A DNA stretch of 64,000 bases from Nonomuraea sp. MG754425 (GTDB taxonomy: Bacteria; Actinomycetota; Actinomycetes; Streptosporangiales; Streptosporangiaceae), in contig NZ_SSXE01000022.1 in NCBI RefSeq assembly GCF_021699195.1, positions 1 through 64,000 of the forward strand. The letters are read 5' to 3'. The position numbers and the translations under genes were made by a program. The notes below the pieces were generated by a model. That model saw only the letters and a program-made list of their open reading frames with translations. It was not told the DNA's origin and made no database searches. Each line of letters opens with the position of its first letter. Position 1 is the stretch's first letter. Shown here piece by piece: positions 8,899 to 18,414 of the stretch.

Positions 8899-9866
8899 AG
8901 CCCTTCGAGTACGCCCGCGCCGGCAGCACCGCCGAGGCCGTGCGGGACTTCGGCCCCGGCACCATGTACCTGGGCGGCGGCACCAACCTGGTGGACCTCA
9001 TGCGGCTCGGCGTGGCGGAGCCGGAGCGGCTGGTGGACGTCAGCCGCCTGCCGCTCGACGGCATCGAGCCCGTGGGCGACCGCGTCCGCGTCGGCGCCAC
9101 CGTGCGCAACACCGACCTGGCGGCCGACCCGCTGATCCGCACCCGCTACCCGATGCTGGCCCGCGCGGTGCTGGCCGGCGCGTCCGGCCAGGTGCGCAAC
9201 GTCGCGACCGTGGCCGGCAACCTGCTGCAGCGCACCCGCTGCGCCTACTTCCAGGACGTCACCAGGCCGTGCAACAAGCGCCGGCCCGGCTCCGGCTGCC
9301 CGGCCGTCGCCGGCGACCACGCCAACCTGGCCGTGCTCGGCACGTCCGGCGCGTGCGTGGCCACCCACCCGTCCGACATGGCGGTGGCGCTGGCCGCGCT
9401 GGACGCCCAGGTGCACGTGACCGGGCCCGGCGGCGACCGCATCATCCCCATGCCGGGGCTGCACCGCCTGCCCGGCGAGGAGCCCGAGCGCGACACCGTG
9501 CTGTCGCCCGGCGACCTGATCACCTCCGTCGAGCTGCCGCCCCCGCCGCCTGGGGCCTCCCTCTACCGCAAGGTGCGCGAGCGGGCCTCGTTCGCCTTCG
9601 CCCTGGTCTCCATCGCCGCCGTGCTCGACGTCGGCGCCGACGGCGACGTGGCCGACTGCCGCATCGCGCTCGGCGGCGTGGCCCACGTGCCCTGGCGGGC
9701 CGAACGCGCCGAGCGGGCCCTGATCGGCGGCCCGGCCACCGGCGAGGCGTTCCTCCAGGCCGCCGAGGCCGAGCTCGAACAGGCCCGCCCGCTGCCGCGC
9801 AACGCCTTCAAGGTGCCGCTGGCCCGCAACCTGATCGTCGCCGCCCTCGAGGAGCTCGCACCGTGA
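8895..9866 (+). CDS. Molybdenum hydroxylase FAD subunit (PaoB/YagS-like)
   Basis: A 323-residue FAD subunit starting at GTG 8895, overlapping the preceding stop. The FAD loop is YLGGGTNLVDLM (25-36) and the second flavin motif is ATVAGNLLQRT (104-114). An inserted cysteine set, Cys116, Cys126, Cys135, Cys154, matches the extra 4Fe-4S cluster known in E. coli PaoB and in 4-hydroxybenzoyl-CoA reductase. This marks the enzyme as the aldehyde oxidoreductase (PaoABC) branch rather than classic xanthine dehydrogenase. Substrate is inferred only. Confidence 0.9.
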   Translation: MKPFEYARAGSTAEAVRDFGPGTMYLGGGTNLVDLMRLGVAEPERLVDVSRLPLDGIEPVGDRVRVGATVRNTDLAADPLIRTRYPMLARAVLAGASGQVRNVATVAGNLLQRTRCAYFQDVTRPCNKRRPGSGCPAVAGDHANLAVLGTSGACVATHPSDMAVALAALDAQVHVTGPGGDRIIPMPGLHRLPGEEPERDTVLSPGDLITSVELPPPPPGASLYRKVRERASFAFALVSIAAVLDVGADGDVADCRIALGGVAHVPWRAERAERALIGGPATGEAFLQAAEAELEQARPLPRNAFKVPLARNLIVAALEELAP

Positions 9867-11893
9867 ACCGCACCGAGGGCCGCGTCAAGGTGACCGGGCT
9901 GGCCACGTACGCGGCCGAGTACCCGGTCGAGAACGTCGCCTACGCCTACGCCGTGCAGGCGCAGATCGCCAAGGGCCGCGTCAAGCGCGTGGACGGCACG
10001 GCCGCGCTGGAGCAGCCCGGCGTGCTGGCCGTGCTGTCGTGCGAGGCCGCCCCCCGCCTGTCCGGAGACGCCGACCCCGAGCTGGCCCTGTTCCAGAGCC
10101 GCGAGGTGGCCTACCGCGGCCAGATCGTCGCCGCGGTCGTCGCCGACACCTACGAGATCGCCCGCGCCGCCGCGGCGGCCGTCCGCGTCGACTACGACGC
10201 CGACGACCACGACGTGCGGCTGAGCGCCGACCATCCCGGCCTCTACCAGCCCGAGACGGTCAACCCGGACCTCCCGTCCGAGACCCAGAAGGGCGACGTG
10301 GAGGAGGGGCTGGCGCGGGCGGAGCGCTCCGTGGACGTCACCTACCGGACGCCCGTCCTGCACAACAACCCGATGGAGCCGCACGCGGCGCTGGCCTCCT
10401 GGGACACCGAGGGCCGGCTGCTGGTCTACGACACCTCCCAGGGCGTCACCGCGAGCCGCGCCACCATCGCCCAGACCCTGGGCCTGCCGCCCGAGCAGGT
10501 GCGCGTGGTGGCCAGGCACGTCGGCGGCGGGTTCGGCTCCAAGGGCACGACCCGGCCGCAGGCGATCCTGGCCGCGCTGGCCTCCAGGATGGTCGGCCGC
10601 CCGGTCAAGATCGTGCTGACCCGGCAGCAGATGTTCGACGTCACCGGCTACCGCACCCCGACGATCCAGCGGGTACGCCTCGGCGTGGACGCCGAGGGCC
10701 GGCTCACGGCGCTGGAGCACATGGCGTACGAGCAGAGCTCCACCCTGGTCGAGTTCGCCGAGCAGACCTCGACCCCGAGCCGCGTCATGTACGCCGCCCC
10801 GGCCCTGCGCACCGGGCACCGGCTGGTCCGGCTGGACGTGGCCACCCCGTCGTGGATGCGCGCGCCGGGTGAGTGCCCCGGCATGTACGCGCTGGAGTCC
10901 GCCATGGACGAGCTGGCCTACGCGGCCGGCCTGGACCCGGTCGAGCTGCGCGTGCGCAACGACCCCGAGACCGAGCCGGACAGCGGCCTGCCGTTCAGCT
11001 CCCGCAACCTGGTGGGCTGCCTGCGGGAGGGCGCGCACCGCTTCGGCTGGGAGCACCGCGACCCGACGCCGGGGATCAGGCGCGAGGGGGAGTGGCTGAT
11101 CGGCACCGGCGTGGCCGCCTCCACGTACCCGACCAGGAGATGGCCGAGCCAGGCCGTGGTCACCACGCGGGACGGCGACTTCCTCGTCCAGCTCGCCGCC
11201 GCCGACATCGGCACGGGCGCGCGCACGGTGCTGGCCAGGATCGCGGCCGGCGTCCTCGGCGTCGCCCCGGAGCGGGTGCACGTCGAGCTGGGCGACAGCG
11301 ACCTGCCGCAGGCGCCGCTGGCCGGCGGCTCCATGGGCACCGCCTCGTGGGGCACGGCCGTCGTGCGCGCCTGCGAGGAGCTCATGCGCGACGGCAAGGA
11401 GGGCCGCGCCGACACCACCGAGGAGATCAAGGCCGACGCCAAGCTGGCCAGGCACGCCTTCGGCGCCCAGTTCGCGCAGGTGCGGGTCAGCTCGGTGACC
11501 GGGGAGATCCGCGTGTCGCGGCTGCTGGGCGTCTTCGCCGCCGGGCGCATCGTGGACGCCACGCTGGCCAGGTCGCAGTTCCTCGGCGGCATGACGATGG
11601 GCCTGGGCATGGCGCTGATGGAGGAGACGGTCACCGACGAGGAGTTCGGCGGCTTCCTGCACCGGGACCTGGCGCAGTACCACGTCCCGGCCTGCGCCGA
11701 CGCCCAGCACGTGGAGGCCGTCTGGCTGGACGAGCGCGACGACCGGCTCAACCCGATGGGCAGCAAGGGCATCGGCGAGATCGGCATCGTCGGCACCGCC
11801 GCCGCCATCGGCAACGCCGTCCACCACGCCACCGGCCACCGGATCAGGGAACTGCCGATCACGCCGGCGAAGATCCTCGCGCTCAGGCCGTAG
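9863..11893 (+). CDS. Molybdenum hydroxylase large subunit (PaoC/YagR-like)
   Basis: A 676-residue molybdopterin-binding catalytic subunit from GTG 9863, again with a GTGA overlap. Visible: N-terminal a/b hammerhead starting RTEGRVKVTG, the GGGFGSKG pterin loop, the MRAPGE-type motif (WMRAPGECPGMYALE), and the C-terminal GSKGIGEIG with the catalytic Glu. It is a little shorter than the roughly 730 residues of PaoC. Together the three subunits would hydroxylate an aldehyde or N-heterocycle using water. A PaoD-type maturation factor is not adjacent in this window. Confidence 0.9.
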   Translation: MNRTEGRVKVTGLATYAAEYPVENVAYAYAVQAQIAKGRVKRVDGTAALEQPGVLAVLSCEAAPRLSGDADPELALFQSREVAYRGQIVAAVVADTYEIARAAAAAVRVDYDADDHDVRLSADHPGLYQPETVNPDLPSETQKGDVEEGLARAERSVDVTYRTPVLHNNPMEPHAALASWDTEGRLLVYDTSQGVTASRATIAQTLGLPPEQVRVVARHVGGGFGSKGTTRPQAILAALASRMVGRPVKIVLTRQQMFDVTGYRTPTIQRVRLGVDAEGRLTALEHMAYEQSSTLVEFAEQTSTPSRVMYAAPALRTGHRLVRLDVATPSWMRAPGECPGMYALESAMDELAYAAGLDPVELRVRNDPETEPDSGLPFSSRNLVGCLREGAHRFGWEHRDPTPGIRREGEWLIGTGVAASTYPTRRWPSQAVVTTRDGDFLVQLAAADIGTGARTVLARIAAGVLGVAPERVHVELGDSDLPQAPLAGGSMGTASWGTAVVRACEELMRDGKEGRADTTEEIKADAKLARHAFGAQFAQVRVSSVTGEIRVSRLLGVFAAGRIVDATLARSQFLGGMTMGLGMALMEETVTDEEFGGFLHRDLAQYHVPACADAQHVEAVWLDERDDRLNPMGSKGIGEIGIVGTAAAIGNAVHHATGHRIRELPITPAKILALRP

Positions 11894-11904
11894 CCGCGCC
11901 CGGA

Positions 11905-12228
11905 TCACTCGCCGTCGGGGGCGGGCAGCTCGGTGTCGTCGTCGGAGGAGCGGCGCGAGTAGGCCGCCCGCGCCACCATGTACGCCGCCACCGACACCGT
12001 GATCACCTGGGAGACGCCCACCAGCAGCAGCGGCCCCGCGTACGCCCAGGTGGGCCGGTGCAGCCACATGGCCAGCAGCACCAGCAGCACGCCGAGCACC
12101 TGCGGTTTCGTGCCGGCGTGCATGCGGTCCAGCGTGCTGCGGAAGCGCACCAGCCCGACCCCGGCCGACAGCGCCAGCGCCGAGCCCAGCAGCAGGCAGC
12201 CGCCGGCCGCCACGTCCATGGCGGTCAT
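11905..12228 (-). CDS. mnhG: Mrp Na+/H+ antiporter subunit G
   Basis: A 107-residue membrane protein with three predicted helices and the MnhG/PhaG signature GLVRFRSTLDRMHAGTKPQ (residues 25-43). It is the last gene of the Mrp operon and starts on ATG 12228 overlapping the stop of mnhF. Its short hydrophilic tail is acidic (SSDDDTE). Part of the hetero-oligomeric antiporter that expels Na+ in exchange for protons. Confidence 0.92.
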   Translation of the reverse strand: MTAMDVAAGGCLLLGSALALSAGVGLVRFRSTLDRMHAGTKPQVLGVLLVLLAMWLHRPTWAYAGPLLLVGVSQVITVSVAAYMVARAAYSRRSSDDDTELPAPDGE

Positions 12229-12485
12229 CGCGACCTCCCCGAGAAGAACCGGGCCAGCGACACCGACCCGACGAACCCCAGCAGCGACAGCACCAGCAGG
12301 ATCGGCAGGTCCGAGTAGTCGTCCCTGGCCACGGCGAACGCGCCGACGCCGCACATCGACAACGACGTGAACACGTCCAGGGCGACCGCCCGGTCCAGCA
12401 TCGACGGCCCGCGTCCCACCCGGTAGAGCGCGGACGCGGCCCCGCACCACAGCAGCGCGACCGTCACCAGGTACACCGTCGTCAT
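12225..12485 (-). CDS. mnhF: Mrp Na+/H+ antiporter subunit F
   Basis: An 86-residue, three-helix protein with the MnhF pattern YRVGRGPSMLDRAVALDV (residues 21-38) and a second block LPILLVLSLLGFVGSVS. Starts on ATG 12485, overlapping the mnhE stop; its own stop overlaps mnhG. Normal length for the subunit. Confidence 0.92.
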   Translation of the reverse strand: MTTVYLVTVALLWCGAASALYRVGRGPSMLDRAVALDVFTSLSMCGVGAFAVARDDYSDLPILLVLSLLGFVGSVSLARFFSGRSR

Positions 12486-13033
12486 CCCAGCTCCTCCCGG
12501 TCCCGGCGGGTGCCGAACGCCCGCACGATCCGCCGCTCCAGCCCGGCCACGTCCGCCCGCACGGTCGCGGCCACGTCCCCGGTCAGCCCCAGCACGTGCA
12601 CCACCAGCTCCTTGCGGTACGCCTCCACGACCAGCGACCCCGGCACCGTGGCCAGCGCGATCATCAGCAGCACGGTCATGGACTCCGACGACGTGCGCAG
12701 CGGCACCCGGACGATCTCCGTCGGCGGCTTCCCGGGACGCAGCACCCAGAACACCACCCGGGCCGTCGAGGTCACCATGTCCCACACGAAGCACAGCAGG
12801 AACCACACCAGCGCCACCGGACGGACCCGGACCCCCGGATCCAGGACGGGCAGCGGCAGCAGCCACGTCACCACCAGCCCCGTCGCCAGCCCGCCGAGCA
12901 CGTTGGCCACCGTCAGGTCGCCCCACAACGTCACCCACACCAGCGTCAGCCAGGCCACCAGCGTCAGCGGCACCCGCCGGCCCAGCAGCCGCGGCGCCAG
13001 CAGCCGCCGCACGTCCGCGCGCTCGTCCGTCAC
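12482..13033 (-). CDS. mnhE: Mrp Na+/H+ antiporter subunit E
   Basis: A 183-residue MnhE/PhaE protein. Membrane segments lie at about 20-45 and 70-90, followed by the cytoplasmic domain with the family block TSSESMTVLLMIALATVPGS (about 116-135). Starts on GTG 13033, overlapping the stop of mnhD, and ends in an ATGA overlap with mnhF. Confidence 0.92.
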   Translation of the reverse strand: MTDERADVRRLLAPRLLGRRVPLTLVAWLTLVWVTLWGDLTVANVLGGLATGLVVTWLLPLPVLDPGVRVRPVALVWFLLCFVWDMVTSTARVVFWVLRPGKPPTEIVRVPLRTSSESMTVLLMIALATVPGSLVVEAYRKELVVHVLGLTGDVAATVRADVAGLERRIVRAFGTRRDREELG

Positions 13034-14670
13034 GGCTGCCTCCCCAGAACGGCCGAGACGTACGGCTCGCGGGCCAGCAGCTCGGTGGCCGCCCGCTGCG
13101 CCAGCCCCACCAGCGGCCCCGCCAGCACCGTGAACGACAGCCCCAGCGCCACCAGCGCCGCCACCGAGACCGGCAGCATCACCGGCAGGGCGGTGGTGGT
13201 GACGGTCGCGTCGTCGCCGGTGTGCTCGTCGCTCTCCACGACCCGGCCCAGCCGGTCGGGCCGCGGCCCCCGCCAGAACGCCTTGCCCCATGTCTTGGCC
13301 ACCGCGTACAACGTCAGCAGGCTGGTCACCAGCCCCACGGCCACCAGCGTCACCGGCAGCCACCCCCCGTGCGCCAGCCCCGCCTGCACCAGCATCAGCT
13401 TGCCGAGGAAGCCCGACATCGGCGGGATGCCCGACAGGTTCATGGCCGGGACGAAGAACAGCACCGCCAGCAGCGGCGACGCCTCCATCAGCCCGCCCAG
13501 CCGGGTCACCGACGTGGTGCCGGTGCGCCGCTCCACCAGCCCCGTCACCAGGAACAGGCTGGTCTGCACGGTGATGTGGTGCACCACGTAGAAGATCGCC
13601 CCCGCCAGCCCCGCCACCGTGGACAGCGCCACACCGAACACCATGTACCCGATGTGGCTGACCAGCGTGAAGGAGAGCATCCGTTTCATGTCCGTCTGGG
13701 CGACCGCGCCCAGCACCCCGGTCAGCATCGTGGCCAGCGCCACCCACATCAGCAGCGTCGAGACCGGCCCGCCGGGGAACAGCAGCGCCTCCAGCCGGAT
13801 GATCGAGTACACGCCCACCTTGGTGAGCAGGCCGGCGAACACGGCGGTGGCCGGGGCGGGCGCGGTGGGGTAGGAGTCGGGCAGCCACGCCGACATGGGG
13901 AAGATCGCCGCCTTGATCGCGAAGGCCAGCAGCAGCGTCAGCTCCACCAGGATCTTGACCTGCTCGGGCAGCGTGGCGAAGCGCTCGGCGAGCTGCGCCA
14001 GCGACAGCGTCCCGGTGGCGCCGTAGGTGATGGCCAGCGCGATCAGGAACAACATCGACGAGGCCAGCGCCATCAGCGTGTACGTGGCCCCCGCCCGGAT
14101 CCTGGACTCCGTGCCGCCGAACGTCAGCAGCACGTACGAGCCGCTGAGCAGCAGCTCGAACGCCACGAACAGGTTGAACAGGTCTCCCGACAGGAACGCG
14201 TCCGCCACCCCGGCCACCATCACCAGGAACGCCGGATGGAAGACCGCCATCGGCGCGTCGTGCTCCTGCTCGTCGTACGCGCTGACGACCGAGTACACCA
14301 TGACGCAGAACGTCACCGCCGACGACACCACCAGCACCAGCGTCGAGAGCCGGTCGGCCACCAGGCAGATGCCGATCGGCGACGGCCAGCCGCCCAGCTC
14401 GGTCACCAGCGGGCCGCGCGTGTCGGCCGCCACCATCAGCACCACCGACACGGCCAGCGAGATGCCGAGCGTGACCAGGCTGATCAGCGACTGCAGCCGG
14501 CGCAGCCGCCCGCCGATGGCCAGCTTCACCCCGGCGGCCAGCAGCGGCAGCAGCACGGGCACGCAGATGAGGCTCTCCAGCGTGATCGGGCCGTCCGCGG
14601 GGACCTCCACCGGGGCCTCCAGCAGCACCGCGCCGGTCACGAGGCGCTCCAGCAGCACCGGGCCGTTCAC
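13030..14670 (-). CDS. mnhD: Mrp Na+/H+ antiporter subunit D
   Basis: A 546-residue polytopic protein of the NuoM/NuoN-related proton-antiporter family. Visible: LFNLFVAFELLLSGSYVLL, AIFPMSAWLPDSYPTAPAP with the conserved proton-path residues, and LVSHIGYMVFG. The start, GTG 14670, overlaps the mnhC stop, but the family homology begins about 30 residues later (ITLESLICVPVLLPLL), so a later start is possible. One of two ion-translocating subunits of the complex, the other being MnhA. Confidence 0.93.
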   Translation of the reverse strand: MNGPVLLERLVTGAVLLEAPVEVPADGPITLESLICVPVLLPLLAAGVKLAIGGRLRRLQSLISLVTLGISLAVSVVLMVAADTRGPLVTELGGWPSPIGICLVADRLSTLVLVVSSAVTFCVMVYSVVSAYDEQEHDAPMAVFHPAFLVMVAGVADAFLSGDLFNLFVAFELLLSGSYVLLTFGGTESRIRAGATYTLMALASSMLFLIALAITYGATGTLSLAQLAERFATLPEQVKILVELTLLLAFAIKAAIFPMSAWLPDSYPTAPAPATAVFAGLLTKVGVYSIIRLEALLFPGGPVSTLLMWVALATMLTGVLGAVAQTDMKRMLSFTLVSHIGYMVFGVALSTVAGLAGAIFYVVHHITVQTSLFLVTGLVERRTGTTSVTRLGGLMEASPLLAVLFFVPAMNLSGIPPMSGFLGKLMLVQAGLAHGGWLPVTLVAVGLVTSLLTLYAVAKTWGKAFWRGPRPDRLGRVVESDEHTGDDATVTTTALPVMLPVSVAALVALGLSFTVLAGPLVGLAQRAATELLAREPYVSAVLGRQP

Positions 14671-15482
14671 GAGTCGTCGCCCTCCAGCTCCGGGTCCTGC
14701 GCGAGGGCCTGCCGCTCGCGCTCGTCCCTGATGGCCGCGCGAAGCTGCCGGCGCGCGTCCCGCTGGCGGGCCTTCAGCTTCTTGCGCAGCTCCCGCTCCC
14801 TGCCCGCCTGCTCGGCCCGGCCCCGCTCGTGCTCCTCGCGGAGCTGCTCGATGCGTTCCAGGTTCGACATCGCGCCGGGGTCGTCGCGCAGCCCCGCCTC
14901 CTCCAGCCGCTGCTGCAGCTCGTCCTCCGTCATGCCCTCGTAGCGCAGCTCGCGCATCCACTGGCCGAGCTCGTCGTGCACGCGGGCGATGCGCCGCTCC
15001 AGGTCGGCCTCCTCCAGCCGTTCCCGCTCGGCCTGCTCGGCCTCCAGCTTGGCCAGCTCGGCCCGCTGCTCGATGACCAGCCGCCGGTAGGCGTGCTGCC
15101 GGGCCCGTACGGCGTCGCTCAGCTCGCCGCGCCGCGAGCGCAGCCGGATCCGGCGGTCCTCGGTGTCGTCCTGGACCTCGTCGCTGCCGGTGAGCTGCCA
15201 CGACCGGTGCACCATGGCCAGCAGGAACGCCGTCACCCCCAGGGTGATCACGATGGCGGTCAGCACCATGGCCTGCGGCAGCGGGTCGGCGATCCCGGTG
15301 CCGTCCACGAACGGCGGGCCGCCCGCGTCGCCGCCGGAGGTGACGATCAGCAGGTTCACCCCGTTGCCGAGCACGATGACGCCGGCCAGCACGCGGACCA
15401 GGCTGCGTTCGAGCAGCAGCGTCACCCCGCAGGTGATCAGCACGCAGCAGGCGGCGAACGGCATCAGGGCGACGCTGTTCAC
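14667..15482 (-). CDS. mnhC: Mrp Na+/H+ antiporter subunit C with a long charged C-terminal tail
   Basis: A 271-residue protein. Residues 1-95 are an ordinary MnhC/NuoK-like unit with three helices (VLGNGVNLLIV near 37-47 and PLPQAMVLTAIVITLG near 67-82). The remaining 170 or so residues are hydrophilic and rich in Arg, Glu, Lys, Gln and Leu (for example LAKLEAEQAERERLEEADLE), predicted as a long helix or coiled coil. Normal MnhC is about 110-130 residues, so the tail is an addition. It stays in frame and in the same codon style up to the GTGA overlap with mnhD, so it is not a frameshift artefact. Its role is unknown. Confidence 0.88.
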   Translation of the reverse strand: MNSVALMPFAACCVLITCGVTLLLERSLVRVLAGVIVLGNGVNLLIVTSGGDAGGPPFVDGTGIADPLPQAMVLTAIVITLGVTAFLLAMVHRSWQLTGSDEVQDDTEDRRIRLRSRRGELSDAVRARQHAYRRLVIEQRAELAKLEAEQAERERLEEADLERRIARVHDELGQWMRELRYEGMTEDELQQRLEEAGLRDDPGAMSNLERIEQLREEHERGRAEQAGRERELRKKLKARQRDARRQLRAAIRDERERQALAQDPELEGDDS

Positions 15483-18283
15483 TCGACCCCCTCTCCCGCG
15501 TCGATCTGCCGGTCCAGCTCGGCCCCGAGGGCGCGCAGCACGTCCTGGACCATGCCGATCACGGACACGTACACGCCCAGGTCGAACAGCAGCCCCGTGG
15601 ACAGGTGCACGTGGCCGAGCAGCGGCACGCTGACGTCGGTGGCCAGCATCTCCAGCGCCGCCCGGCCGAACAGCAGCCCGATCAGCGCCGTGCCCGCCGA
15701 CAGCGTCAGCCCCATCCCCATCAGCACGCCCGCGTGCACCGGCACGGCCGCGGCCAGCTCGTTCCGGCCGCCCGCCAGGTAGCGCACCGTGATCGCCAGC
15801 CCGGCCACGATGCCGCCCGCGAACCCGCCGCCGACCCCGCTGTGCCCGATGAACAGCAGGAACACCGACAACGTCAGCACCGTGTGGAACGTCAGCCGCG
15901 CCGCCACCTCGAACGCCAGCGCCCGCTGCCCGCGCGGCAGCGTGGCCGCCAGCCAGTGCGTGCGCTCCTCCGGCCGGTGCCCGCTCTCGGCCCGCTCGAT
16001 CGCGAACGACCTGCGGCGCAGGAACACCAGGCTGGTCACGCCCAGCGTCAGCACGATGATCACCGCGCTCTCGCCCAGCGTGTCCCAGGCCCGGATGTCG
16101 AGGATGATGGCGCTGACGATGTTGCGGGCGCCGGCCTCCCGCGCCGCCTCGGCCATGAACGCGCCCACCGGCTCGGTGCCGCGCGCCGCCATCGCCAGCA
16201 TGCCGCCGCCCGTGGCCACCACCCCCACCGCCAGCCCGAGCGCCAGCCGGACCGGGAAGGCCAGCCGCCCCCGTACCGGCCGGATCGGCAGCCGCCGCAG
16301 CACGAGCGCGAAGATCACCAGGCTCAGCGTCTCGGCCAGGAACTGGGTCAGCGCCAGGTCCGGCGAGCCGTGCACGAGGAACAGCAGCGCCGTGCAGTAC
16401 CCGATCAGCCCGACGACCACGGCGAGCAGCACGTACGCGGGGGAGAACAGCGCGAGCACGGCCGCGGCCGTCAGCAGCGAGACGATGACGGGCTGCTCGG
16501 GCCGCTGCCAGGCGATCACCGGCACGTCCAGGTGGGGCGCGCCCCCGTAGGCGACGGAGAACATCCCCACCCCCACCGCGGCCAGGAGCGTCAGCGTCAG
16601 GTAGTCGGGCACCGAGCCGCGCTGGATGAGACCGGTGAGCTGGATGGCGAAGCGGTCCAGCCGCCGCACGGCCGCCCAGAACACCAGGCTCGAGTCGACC
16701 AGGTGCAGCGCCGCCCCGAGCTGCGCCACGGGCTCCCTGGCCAGGAACAGCAGCAACCCGGCCGTCAGCGCCGCCGCCGACAGCAGCAGCGGGGGCGACC
16801 AGCCGCTCCAGGCCGCCAGGTGGGAGTGGTGGCCCGGATCGCGGAACGTGCCGGTGTAGCCGGACATGGCGCCCTCGTACCAGGAGGCGAAGGGCGCCAG
16901 CACCAGCCCCAGCGCCGACAGCAGCGCCGCGGGCGCGAACATGGCCGCGGGCACCTGGCGCACCGGCCGCGCCTCGATCTGCGCCTCGGGGGCGGGCACC
17001 GGCGCGTGGCTGCTGGACACGCGCGCCTTGGAGGCGAAACCGCCCCAGAGGAAGCGCAGCGTGTAGGCGGCCGTCAGGGCCGAGCCCGCCACCACCGCGG
17101 CCAGCACGAGCGGCGTGTCCAGCAGCGCCTCCAGCGCCGCCTCCTTGCCGGCGAAGCCCGCCAGCGGCGGCAGCCCCGCCATCGACGCCCCCGCCACCAC
17201 CGCCACCGCGCACACCCACGGCATCACGCGCCACAGGCCGCTCAGCCCGCGCAGGTCCCGGGTGCCCACCGCGTGATCGATGATGCCCACCACCAGGAAC
17301 AGCGCCGCCTTGAACAGCGCGTGCGCCAGCAGCATGCCCACCCCCGCCAGCGCCGCCCCCTCGGTGCCCATGCCGAACAGCACCACGAGCAGGCCGAGCT
17401 GGCTGACCGTGCCGTAGGCCAGCAGCCGCTTCAGATCCGTCTCCCGCAGCGCCCGCCACCCGCCCAGCAACATCGTCGCCGCGCCCAGCGGCACCGCCAG
17501 CGCCCGCCACGTCATCAGGTCGCCGAACGCCGGGCCCAGCCGGGCCAGCAGGTAGACGCCGGCCTTCACCATGGCCGCCGCGTGCAGGTAGGCCGAGACG
17601 GGCGTGGGCGCGGCCATCGCGGCGGGCAGCCACGTGCTGAACGGGAAGACGGCCGACTTCGACAGCGCCCCCGCCATCACCAGCGCCACCGCCACCGGAG
17701 CGGCGGCGGGCGGGTGGGCCAGGATCCCCGAGATCTGGTACGTGCCGGCGGCCTGTCCCAGCACCACGAACCCGGCCAGCATGGCCAGCCCGCCGAGCGT
17801 GGTGACCACCAGCGCCTTCATCGCGGCCTGCCGGCTCATCCGGTTGCGCGGGTCGTAGCCGATGAGCAGGTAGGAGAAGACCGTGGTCAGCTCCCAGAAG
17901 ACGTACAGCAGCAGCAGGTCGTCGGTGGCGACCAGGCCCAGCATCGAGCCGGCGAAGGCCACCATGGCGCCGCCGTAGCGGCCGAGCCCGCCGTCGCCGG
18001 CGGGGAAGTACCGGGCGCTGTAACACAGGACGAGCGCGCCGACGCCGGTGACCAGCGCCATCATCAGCACCGCGAGGGGATCGGCGCGGAACGACAGCTC
18101 CATGCCCAGCGTGTACGGGGTGCTCTCGCGCACGGGCAGCCCCCGCACCGCCAGCCACACGGTGTAGCAGAACCCCGCCGCGGGAGGGACGGCCATCAGG
18201 AAGAAGGAGGCCCGGCCCATGCGGGCCGCCAGCCAGGGAGCGCAGACCGCCGCGACCGCGTGCAGGACCAGCAGCGACTCCAT
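15479..18283 (-). CDS. mnhA: Mrp Na+/H+ antiporter fused subunit A/B
   Basis: A 934-residue polytopic protein and first gene of the mnh operon. The N-terminal part is NuoL-like (LYVFWELTTVFSYLLIG; SKSAVFPFSTWLPAAMAAPT), the middle has the MnhA extension (VHGSPDLALTQFLAETLSLV), and the C-terminal 150 residues form an MnhB domain (LFIGHSGVGGGFAGGIVAG; STGLLFDLGVYVSVIG). This A/B fusion explains why no separate mnhB exists. ATG 18283 is preceded by GAGGAG. The complex handles Na+/H+ exchange for pH and salt homeostasis. Confidence 0.94.
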   Translation of the reverse strand: MESLLVLHAVAAVCAPWLAARMGRASFFLMAVPPAAGFCYTVWLAVRGLPVRESTPYTLGMELSFRADPLAVLMMALVTGVGALVLCYSARYFPAGDGGLGRYGGAMVAFAGSMLGLVATDDLLLLYVFWELTTVFSYLLIGYDPRNRMSRQAAMKALVVTTLGGLAMLAGFVVLGQAAGTYQISGILAHPPAAAPVAVALVMAGALSKSAVFPFSTWLPAAMAAPTPVSAYLHAAAMVKAGVYLLARLGPAFGDLMTWRALAVPLGAATMLLGGWRALRETDLKRLLAYGTVSQLGLLVVLFGMGTEGAALAGVGMLLAHALFKAALFLVVGIIDHAVGTRDLRGLSGLWRVMPWVCAVAVVAGASMAGLPPLAGFAGKEAALEALLDTPLVLAAVVAGSALTAAYTLRFLWGGFASKARVSSSHAPVPAPEAQIEARPVRQVPAAMFAPAALLSALGLVLAPFASWYEGAMSGYTGTFRDPGHHSHLAAWSGWSPPLLLSAAALTAGLLLFLAREPVAQLGAALHLVDSSLVFWAAVRRLDRFAIQLTGLIQRGSVPDYLTLTLLAAVGVGMFSVAYGGAPHLDVPVIAWQRPEQPVIVSLLTAAAVLALFSPAYVLLAVVVGLIGYCTALLFLVHGSPDLALTQFLAETLSLVIFALVLRRLPIRPVRGRLAFPVRLALGLAVGVVATGGGMLAMAARGTEPVGAFMAEAAREAGARNIVSAIILDIRAWDTLGESAVIIVLTLGVTSLVFLRRRSFAIERAESGHRPEERTHWLAATLPRGQRALAFEVAARLTFHTVLTLSVFLLFIGHSGVGGGFAGGIVAGLAITVRYLAGGRNELAAAVPVHAGVLMGMGLTLSAGTALIGLLFGRAALEMLATDVSVPLLGHVHLSTGLLFDLGVYVSVIGMVQDVLRALGAELDRQIDAGEGVE

Positions 18284-18302
18284 GGGCTCCTCAGGCGGTC
18301 TT

Positions 18303-18333
18303 CCACCGGCGTCATCCCGGTGTCGGCCGGTGG
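18303..18333. promoter_or_regulatory. Inverted repeat in the mnhA leader
   Basis: Perfect 8-bp inverted repeat CCACCGGC / GCCGGTGG separated by 15 bases, 20 bases upstream of the mnhA start codon. It would form a hairpin in the 5' leader or act as a protein site. Function is not known. Confidence 0.4.
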
Positions 18334-18414
18334 GAATTTCCGGCTACGTCCGCCCAATCTCTCCCGTCGCCGCCGCGGTCATCACGCAGGCGCGGCCAGG
18401 GTTGACCCGAACGT

